DNA of 64,000 nucleotides, from assembly GCA_963784895.1 (NCBI GenBank), contig CAWATM010000002.1, forward strand, positions 62,001 through 126,000, given 5' to 3'. Position numbers and translations under genes: made by a program. Position 1 is the stretch's first letter. Each line of letters begins with the position of its first letter. Under the pieces are notes generated by a model. The model did no database searches. It worked only from the letters and a program-made list of their open reading frames with translations, and was not told the origin of the DNA. Positions 58,573 to 64,000 of this stretch are shown here, in pieces. The DNA comes from Gaiellasilicea sp963784895 (lineage in GTDB: Bacteria > Actinomycetota > Thermoleophilia > Gaiellales > Gaiellaceae).

Positions 58573-59323
58573 AGACGAGCGCACCGAGCGCGAGCGAGAC
58601 GACGGTCGCGACCGCCAAGTAGATCACGTCGCCCGCAGCGGGCAGCTCACCGAAGAAGATCGGGTCACGGAACGACTCGACTGCCGGCGTGACCGGGTTG
58701 CCCCAGTGGACGAGGTCGACGAGCCAGGGATTGGCGTCCGCGCCCGGGATCTCGTCCAGCGAGTAGAGCACCGGCGTCAGGAAGAACCAGGGCAGGAGCA
58801 GCGCCGCGACGATGTGCTCGACGTCCCGGTAGATCGCGTTCAGGGACGCCACCGCAAGCGAGAGGCCGGCGACGAAGCCGACGATCAACACCGCCAGCGG
58901 CAGCGAGAGCCAGACCGTTGCACGCGAGTCCGGCAGGTAGACGAGGCTGAGCACCACGACGATCGCGGTCATGACGGCGAAGCCGACGAGCTGCGTCGCG
59001 ACCATCGAGAGAGGCACCAGCTGGCGCGGAAAGCGCACCTTCCGGATCAGATTTGCATTCTCGAGCAGGCTGCGGGCGGCGGACTGGAGCGAGGTGGAGA
59101 AGAAGACCCAGACCGGGAGGCCGGCGAGCAGGAAGAGCCAGTAGTGCTCGTAGTCGGCCGTCTGGATCTTCAGCAGCACGCTGAAGACGAGCAGGTAGAC
59201 GAGCATCAGCACGACCGGGTGCGCGAGCGACCAGGCGAGCCCGAGCACCGAGCCCTTGTACTTCGCGCGCAGGTCGCGCCGGAAGAGGCTGCTGAACAGC
59301 TCGCGGTAGCGGATGAGATCGAT
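58535..59323 (-). CDS. ABC-2 type polysaccharide export permease (Wzm-like), start disturbed
   Basis: About 262 residues. RYRELFSSLFRRDLRAKYKG and SVLGLAWSLAHPVVLMLVYL are typical Wzm/TagG starts; six transmembrane helices; SLNAIYRDVEHIVAALLLPW and FLTPVLYSLDEIPG. The frame has no ATG/GTG/TTG before this conserved region, only ATC at 59321-59323. A GTG at 59336 (MTVYD) is in another frame, separated by the tandem GATCGATC; removal of one 4-bp unit would give MTVYDLIRYREL. So a 4-bp duplication has probably shifted the frame. Likely partner of the Wzt-like ATPase at 54464-55666. Confidence 0.82.
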   Translation of the reverse strand: MDLIRYRELFSSLFRRDLRAKYKGSVLGLAWSLAHPVVLMLVYLLVFSVLLKIQTADYEHYWLFLLAGLPVWVFFSTSLQSAARSLLENANLIRKVRFPRQLVPLSMVATQLVGFAVMTAIVVVLSLVYLPDSRATVWLSLPLAVLIVGFVAGLSLAVASLNAIYRDVEHIVAALLLPWFFLTPVLYSLDEIPGADANPWLVDLVHWGNPVTPAVESFRDPIFFGELPAAGDVIYLAVATVVSLALGALVFTRVDDRVAVEV

Positions 59324-59346
59324 CGTAGACCGTCACGGGCGGGGTC

Positions 59347-59353
59347 TAGTGTA
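59347..59353. promoter_or_regulatory. interleaved divergent -10 hexamers (permease / sugar-phosphate transferase)
   Basis: TAGTGTA holds TAGTGT on the + strand (59347-59352, 7 nt before GTG 59360) and TACACT on the minus strand (59348-59353, 11 nt before GTG 59336). A further + strand TACCCT (59393-59398) lies 8 nt before GTG 59407. Confidence 0.4.
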
Positions 59354-59359
59354 GGCCGC

Positions 59360-59410
59360 GTGCCGGCTCATCTCGGCCTAACAGACCTGCTTTACCCTGT
59401 CGTCTCGTGA
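59360..59410 (+). CDS. 16-residue putative leader peptide
   Basis: GTG at 59360, 7 nt after TAGTGT, reads VPAHLGLTDLLYPVVS and stops with TGA at 59408-59410, overlapping the next gene's GTG (GTGA). It may couple translation to the WecA-like gene. Too short to judge by codon use. Confidence 0.25.
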   Translation: MPAHLGLTDLLYPVVS

Positions 59411-61215
59411 ACGCGATCGCCGCGGTCGCCGCGCTCTCGGTCGCGGCCCTGACGCTCTGGGTGCTCCTGCGCGCAGGGGTCGGCGGACGACTCGTGGCCG
59501 ACCCGTCGGGTGAGCGCTGGCACACGCACTCGACGCCCACCTTCGGCGGCGTCGGGATCTTCCTCGGCCTCGTCGCGGGCGTCGCCGCCGCCGTCGCCGT
59601 CGGCGCGGCCGATGCGAGCAGCGAGCTGCTCGGCATCCTCGGCGGTTGCACGATCCTCTTCGTCGCCGGCTTCGTCGACGACGTCTACACGCTGAAGCCG
59701 ATCGCGAAACTGGCGGCGCAGTTCGCCGCGGCGGGCGTCGTCCTCGCCTCCGGGCTGACCGTGGAGATCTTCGGCAACGACGTGCTCGCCACGGTGGTCG
59801 GCCTCGTCTGGCTCGTCGGGATCACGAACGCCTTCAACCTGCTCGACAACATGGACGGCCTCGCGGCCTCGCTCGCCGCCGTCTCCTGCGCCGTCTTCGC
59901 GGTCGCCGCGCTCGACCAGGACGCCGGCGAGCTCCCGCTCGTGGTCGCGCTCGCGCTCGGCGGCGCCTGCCTCGGCTTCCTGCCCTTCAACCTGCGGCCG
60001 GGCCGCAGCGCCCGGGTCTTCATGGGCGACTCCGGCAGCCAGGTGATCGGCTTCGGCCTCGCCTCGCTCGCGCTGGCCTCGAGCTGGACGACGGCCGGCG
60101 CGACGCTGACGAGCATCGTGCTGCCGCTGCTCGTGCTGGCGATCCCGATCCTGGACACGACGCTCGTGACCGTTCGACGAACGCTCGAGCGCCGGCCCGT
60201 CACCCAGGGCGGCACCGACCACTCCTCGCACCGGCTGGTCTACTACGGCCTCTCCGAGCAGCAGGCGGTGGCGGCGCTGACGCTCTTGGCGGCGCTGCTC
60301 GGTGCGACCGCGCTCGCATACAACGTGCTCGCGAACGCGCGCGTGACCGCGATCGGCCTGCTGATCTCGTTCGTCGTCCTCGTCCAGTTCGCGAGCTTCC
60401 TCGGCGACCTGCAGGAGCGCTCGCGCCGCGACGATCCCGGGCCGACGCCGCCGCTCTGGCGCGCGTTCCTCTCCAACCCGCGCCGCCTCGTCGAGGTGCT
60501 GACGGACTTCGCAATCGTCTGCGTCTCGTTCCTCGCGGCGTACCTCCTCTTCGTCGACGGCGGCGGCACGTACGTCCAGCGCGGGATCTTCCTCGCGACC
60601 TTGCCGATACTGCTCGGCGTCCGCTACGTCCTCTTCGTCCTCTTCGGGATCTACCGGCGGATCTGGCGCTTCGCGTCGGCGCGCGACCTGCTGGCGATCG
60701 GCGCTGCGGTCGTGCTCTCCGCGCCGATCACGATCGGGATTGTCAGAGCGACCCGCCCGCTCACCGACTTCCCGCTCGAGATCTTTCTCGTCGACGCGCT
60801 CCTCTGCATGACGCTCGTCGCCGCCTCACGCCTGGCGTTGCGGCTGCTGCCGGGCCTCGGCACCGCCCGCGTCCCGCAGAGGCGCGTCCTCGTCGCCGGC
60901 GCCGGCCGCTCCGGGCGGGCGCTCGTGCGCGAGCTGGCCGAGACACCCGACGCACGCGTCGTCGGCTTCCTCGACGACAACCCGGCCTTGCGACGACGCC
61001 GGATTCACGGCGTCACCGTTCACGGCAGACTCGACGACGTCGAGCGGCTGCTGGGCGAGCTGAGGGTCGACGAGGTGCTCGTGACGATTCCCGCAGCGGC
61101 GTCCGAGCGCCTCGAGCCGCTCGTCGCGTCCTGCGCGGAAGCAGGGGTCGACTGCCGCTTCGTCGTCCGCGAGATCGCGCCGCCGCCGTTTCTGGCCCGC
61201 GTGCCCGCCGAGTGA
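59407..61215 (+). CDS. fusion of polyprenyl-phosphate sugar-1-P transferase (WecA-like) and FlaA1/CapD-type N-terminal region
   Basis: 602 residues from GTG at 59407. Residues 1-330: MraY/WecA family with ADPSGERWHTHSTPTFGGVG, FVDDVYTLKPIAKLAAQF, GITNAFNLLDNMDGLAASLA, ARVFMGDSGSQVIGF and HSSHRLVYYGLSEQQAV. Residues about 350-460: four more membrane helices (FAIVCVSFLAAYLLFVD). Residues 465-602: Rossmann NAD-binding domain RRVLVAGAGRSGRALVRELA as in the N-terminal part of polysaccharide-biosynthesis dehydratases, but with no catalytic SDR domain. It likely starts lipid-linked glycan synthesis. Overlaps the next gene (GTGA). Confidence 0.87.
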   Translation: MNAIAAVAALSVAALTLWVLLRAGVGGRLVADPSGERWHTHSTPTFGGVGIFLGLVAGVAAAVAVGAADASSELLGILGGCTILFVAGFVDDVYTLKPIAKLAAQFAAAGVVLASGLTVEIFGNDVLATVVGLVWLVGITNAFNLLDNMDGLAASLAAVSCAVFAVAALDQDAGELPLVVALALGGACLGFLPFNLRPGRSARVFMGDSGSQVIGFGLASLALASSWTTAGATLTSIVLPLLVLAIPILDTTLVTVRRTLERRPVTQGGTDHSSHRLVYYGLSEQQAVAALTLLAALLGATALAYNVLANARVTAIGLLISFVVLVQFASFLGDLQERSRRDDPGPTPPLWRAFLSNPRRLVEVLTDFAIVCVSFLAAYLLFVDGGGTYVQRGIFLATLPILLGVRYVLFVLFGIYRRIWRFASARDLLAIGAAVVLSAPITIGIVRATRPLTDFPLEIFLVDALLCMTLVAASRLALRLLPGLGTARVPQRRVLVAGAGRSGRALVRELAETPDARVVGFLDDNPALRRRRIHGVTVHGRLDDVERLLGELRVDEVLVTIPAAASERLEPLVASCAEAGVDCRFVVREIAPPPFLARVPAE

Positions 61216-63344
61216 CGCCTGACGCCCAGCCGGAGGACGAGCCGCTCACGCCGGGAGCAGCCCGCTGGCTGCTCGGCATCGCGTACCTCTGCCTCGCGTC
61301 GCTCTTCGCGTGGCAGGCGTCGCAACGGGTGTCGCCGTCGATCTTCTCGGACGAGATCGAGTTCACGCAGATCTCGCGTGGGATCGCCGAGACGGGTCGA
61401 CCCTCGCGGCTGGGCGAACCAAGCGGCTTCGGGTCGCTCTACACCTACCTCGTCGCGCCGGCCTGGTGGCTCGACCCGACCTCGGCGTGGGAGGCGGCCA
61501 AGCTGATCGGCGCGCTCGTGATGACGGCGACGCTCCTGCCGGCGTACGGGCTTGCCCGGTTCGTCGTCTCGCGCCCATGGGCGATCGCGGCCGCCGTCGG
61601 CGCGGTGGCGGCGCCGCCGCTCGCGTACGCGCCGTACCTGCTCGAAGAGCCGCTTGCCTATCCGTACTCGACCACCACGTTGTGGGCGATCACCGCGGCG
61701 ATCGCTCGCCCGACCCGCGGACGGCTCGTGCTGGCCGCAGCCCTTTGTCTCGTGGCGCCGTTCGTCCGCGGCGAGCTCGCTGTGCTGCTCGCGATCTTCG
61801 GCGCCGGGCTCTTCTTCCTGCTCTGGCGAAGCCAGGCCTTCACGCGCTGGCGCTCGGCCTGGAGCACCGGCGACTGGATCGGGGCAGGGGTGCTCGTCGT
61901 CGGCGCAGCGATCGTCCTCGGCGCGGCCGCCGGCCACAAGTCCGACGCCTGGTACGTCGCGACGGGCTTCCAGAAGCAGCGACTCTTCGACCACGGCGTC
62001 TGGTCGCTCGCCGCGATGACGCTCGGTCTTGCCGTCCTGCCACTCGTGGCCACCATCGCGGCGTTCTGCTCCCGCCGCGTCCGCTCGACTCCGGAAGGCC
62101 GAGCGTTCGTCGCCGTCGGCGTTTCGGCGTTCGGGGCCTTCGTCGCCTACGCCGCCGTCAAGGGCGCCTATCTCTCGACGGTGTTCTCGCTGCTGATCGT
62201 CGAGCGGAACGTGATCTACCTCGTGCCGATCGTGTTCGCCGCAACGGCTGCGGTACTCGCGCGCCCGCTGGCGAGCCTGCCGGCACTCGCCGTCGGCTTC
62301 GCCGTGGCGCTCTTCCTCGTGCTGAAGGCAGAGCTGCGGCTCGACCAGTACCCGTATTTCGAGGCACCCAGCCTGGCGATCGGCCACCTCGCGAACCGCA
62401 ACTTCATCTGGGATGCGGACGCCGTCGAGCGCGCGCTCGTCGTGACTGCGGTCGTCTCGGTCGCGCTCCTGGCGGCGCGGACGCTCGTCGGCTCGCGTGC
62501 AGTCGGGCTGGCGATCGCCGTCGTCGCGGCCTGCGGCGTCACGGCGTGGGCGCTGACCGCCGAGATCTACGCGGCCCGCGGCCTGAACGTGTTCGCGGAG
62601 CGCCTACACCAGGCGACGCCGAAGCCGGTCGACTGGGTCGACCGGGCCACCGGCGGCGAGCCGACCCTCTTCCTCGGCCAGCAGCTCGGCAAGGACACCA
62701 ACCCGATCTGGCTGCTCGAGTTCTGGAACTACTCGATCGACAAGATCTGGAGCCTCGACGGCACCGCCCCGCTGCCGTCGCTCTCGCCCAACCTCGGCGC
62801 ATCGGACGGGCGCCTCGACCCCGACCCCGGCGTCCGCTGGGTCGTCGTCGGCAACGGCGTCGAGGTCGTCGGCGAGCAGGTCGGCGAGCCACGAGGCGGG
62901 ATGACGCTCTTCCGGGTCGCGCCGCCGGTCCGGTTCCGCTACGCCCAGAACGGCGTCTTCCCGGACGGCTGGATGAGCTCACGCGCAACCTACTCGCAGT
63001 ACGCGCCGGAGAACGGCGTCTCACGCGGATTCTCGAAGGTTGTCGTCTCGCGGCAGGGCGCGTGCGGCGTCATCCCGACGGCGGGCGTCACCGTCCGCGT
63101 CGGCCCGGTCGCCGTCCGCGACGAGCAGCCCGGCTTCGAGCGGATCGATACCGTCGAGCGGCGTCGGCTCGAGCCCTGCGGCCTGACGCAGGTCGTCACC
63201 CGCGCCACGGTGCCGTACCACGTCGAGGTGACCGTGTCGCCCACCTTCATCCCGGCCGAGGTCGACAGCTCGAGCGGCGACACCCGCGAGCTCGGCGCGC
63301 AGGTCGGCTTCGACTTCCTCCCGCTCGGCGGCTCGGAGCGCTAG
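61212..63344 (+). CDS. polytopic GT-C-like membrane protein
   Basis: 710 residues from GTG at 61212. About 11 transmembrane helices in the first 460 residues and an extracytoplasmic C-terminal domain (YHVEVTVSPTFIPAEVDSSS). The first loop carries SIFSDEIEFTQISRGIAETG, with the acidic DE pair seen in GT-C lipid-linked-sugar glycosyltransferases, then GSLYTYLVAPAWW. It probably transfers sugars to a surface polymer or protein. The assignment rests on topology and neighbours. Confidence 0.65.
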   Translation: MTPDAQPEDEPLTPGAARWLLGIAYLCLASLFAWQASQRVSPSIFSDEIEFTQISRGIAETGRPSRLGEPSGFGSLYTYLVAPAWWLDPTSAWEAAKLIGALVMTATLLPAYGLARFVVSRPWAIAAAVGAVAAPPLAYAPYLLEEPLAYPYSTTTLWAITAAIARPTRGRLVLAAALCLVAPFVRGELAVLLAIFGAGLFFLLWRSQAFTRWRSAWSTGDWIGAGVLVVGAAIVLGAAAGHKSDAWYVATGFQKQRLFDHGVWSLAAMTLGLAVLPLVATIAAFCSRRVRSTPEGRAFVAVGVSAFGAFVAYAAVKGAYLSTVFSLLIVERNVIYLVPIVFAATAAVLARPLASLPALAVGFAVALFLVLKAELRLDQYPYFEAPSLAIGHLANRNFIWDADAVERALVVTAVVSVALLAARTLVGSRAVGLAIAVVAACGVTAWALTAEIYAARGLNVFAERLHQATPKPVDWVDRATGGEPTLFLGQQLGKDTNPIWLLEFWNYSIDKIWSLDGTAPLPSLSPNLGASDGRLDPDPGVRWVVVGNGVEVVGEQVGEPRGGMTLFRVAPPVRFRYAQNGVFPDGWMSSRATYSQYAPENGVSRGFSKVVVSRQGACGVIPTAGVTVRVGPVAVRDEQPGFERIDTVERRRLEPCGLTQVVTRATVPYHVEVTVSPTFIPAEVDSSSGDTRELGAQVGFDFLPLGGSER

Positions 63345-64000
63345 CGCAGCGCGAGCAGCCGCTCGGGATGCTTGCGCAGGAAACGCGCCATCCCGCGCAG
63401 ATGCCAGAGCGTGTGCCGGTCGAGGAAGCGCTTGTCGATCACCGCGGCGTAGTCGTGGTGGGCGACCGCCGCCGGAACGAGCCAGCGCTCCCAGCCGACC
63501 TGCGCGGCACGGTAGGCGACGTCGATGTCCTCGACGTAATGCCGGAATCCGGCGTCCCAGCCGCCGATCTCCTCGAGCATCGTCCGCCGCATCAGCAGAC
63601 AGGCGCCGGCGAGCAGCCAGTCACCCTGCACCGGCTCGGCCGGCCTGGTCCCGTAGTGGGAGATCTGGTGGCGGTAGGGGTCGCGAAGCCGCCGCAGCGG
63701 CGTTCGCCGCCAGATCGTCCCGAGCACGGTCGGAAACCGGCGCAGCGTTGGCTGCCAGGTGCCGTCGGGCCAGAAGACGAGCGGGCCGACCAGACCGGCG
63801 CGCGGGTGCTCCTCGGCAAAGCGCGCCAGCTCGGCGACGGCGTCCGGCTCGGGGTAGGCGTCGGGGTTCGAGACCAGGACGAGCTCGCCGGCGGTCTCTG
63901 CGACGCCGCGGTTGACATTGGCGGCGAACGAGAGCGGCCGCGCGTTCTCGAGCACGCGGGCGCCGTGTCGGTCGGCGCCGACACTGCCGGGCAGGTTGGC
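63341..64000 (-). CDS. family 2 glycosyltransferase, N-terminus off the window
   Basis: At least 219 residues; the frame is open to the window end. GT-A fold: LSFAANVNRGVAETAGELVL, VSNPDAYPEPDAVAELARF with the DxD-like NPD, GDWLLAGACLLMRRTMLEEI, GGWDAGFRHYVEDIDVAYRA with the ED catalytic motif. Rhamnosyl- or GlcNAc-transferase-like (WbbL subgroup). Convergent with the GT-C gene, overlapping 4 nt. Confidence 0.9.
   Translation of the reverse strand, partial: ANLPGSVGADRHGARVLENARPLSFAANVNRGVAETAGELVLVSNPDAYPEPDAVAELARFAEEHPRAGLVGPLVFWPDGTWQPTLRRFPTVLGTIWRRTPLRRLRDPYRHQISHYGTRPAEPVQGDWLLAGACLLMRRTMLEEIGGWDAGFRHYVEDIDVAYRAAQVGWERWLVPAAVAHHDYAAVIDKRFLDRHTLWHLRGMARFLRKHPERLLALR

Noticed and set aside
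59321..59323. ATC as a genuine start codon of the Wzm-like permease
   Set aside because: The nearby GTG plus a GATC tandem duplication explains the lost start more simply; kept only as the alternative.

Overview
The window is about 70% GC or higher, gene-dense and strongly actinobacterial. The gene content suggests a deep-branching actinobacterium of the Thermoleophilia (Gaiellales/Solirubrobacterales) type; this is inferred from family resemblance, not from a marker-gene tree. Supporting signs are a coenzyme F420 cluster (cofC, cofD, npdG, cofE), an F420-dependent nitroreductase, bacterial Ku, the PurS/PurQ/small-PurL form of FGAM synthase, frequent GTG starts, and many genes with a TANNNT -10 hexamer only 6-8 nt before the start codon and no Shine-Dalgarno sequence, as expected for leaderless transcripts.

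Layout. 1-6.4 kb: partial cupredoxin-like secreted protein, a selenocysteine tRNA gene (817-909), HNH protein, aldo/keto reductase, cell-wall amidase, secreted sugar-dehydrogenase-like protein, membrane protein, SDR. 6.5-10.8 kb: rpsF-ssb-rpsR-rplI-dnaB followed by a DnaC-type helicase loader. 10.9-17.8 kb: purA, an AEC transporter, purD, purB, purC, purS, purQ. 18-22.6 kb: Ku, a proline-racemase-family enzyme, MOSC protein, and three neighbouring genes each broken by a frameshift. 22.6-32.6 kb: secreted M14 carboxypeptidase, M24 peptidase, polytopic membrane protein, PadR and ArsR regulators, hydrolase, GNAT, two EamA permeases. 32.6-42.4 kb: purL, purF, YiiM-like MOSC, anti-sigma-type kinase, CtaG, purM, purN, purH. 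42.4-49.6 kb: a MerB-like gene with an in-frame UGA, cystathionine beta-synthase, EamA, adenosine-deaminase-like enzyme, HD-GYP response regulator, FAD oxidoreductase. 49.6-54.2 kb: F420 biosynthesis opposite a PolX/PHP protein. 54.2-64 kb: hemE-hemH-Wzt-like ATPase operon, an Ig-like-domain protein, a Wzm-like permease, a WecA/FlaA1-type fusion, a GT-C-like membrane protein and a partial GT2, which together form an envelope-polysaccharide region.

The most interesting result is a selenoprotein system. A complete tRNA-Sec(UCA) gene lies at 817-909. A MerB-like organomercurial lyase homologue (42668-43336) is interrupted by one in-frame UGA exactly where MerB carries its second catalytic, mercury-binding cysteine. 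It is followed 19 nt later by a perfect stem capped by a GGUC tetraloop, the classic bacterial SECIS geometry. Two small repeat families stand out as well. One is a bipartite double hairpin with compensatory stem changes at 28.9 and 57.7 kb. The other is a repeat of about 60 bp that encodes the extra N-terminal peptide of both CofE and HemH.

Most of de novo purine synthesis is present (purA, B, C, D, F, H, L, M, N, Q, S); purE and purK are absent from the window. Several divergent gene pairs share interleaved, overlapping -10 hexamers. Coordinates were counted by hand. Homology statements rest on recognised motifs, not on searches.
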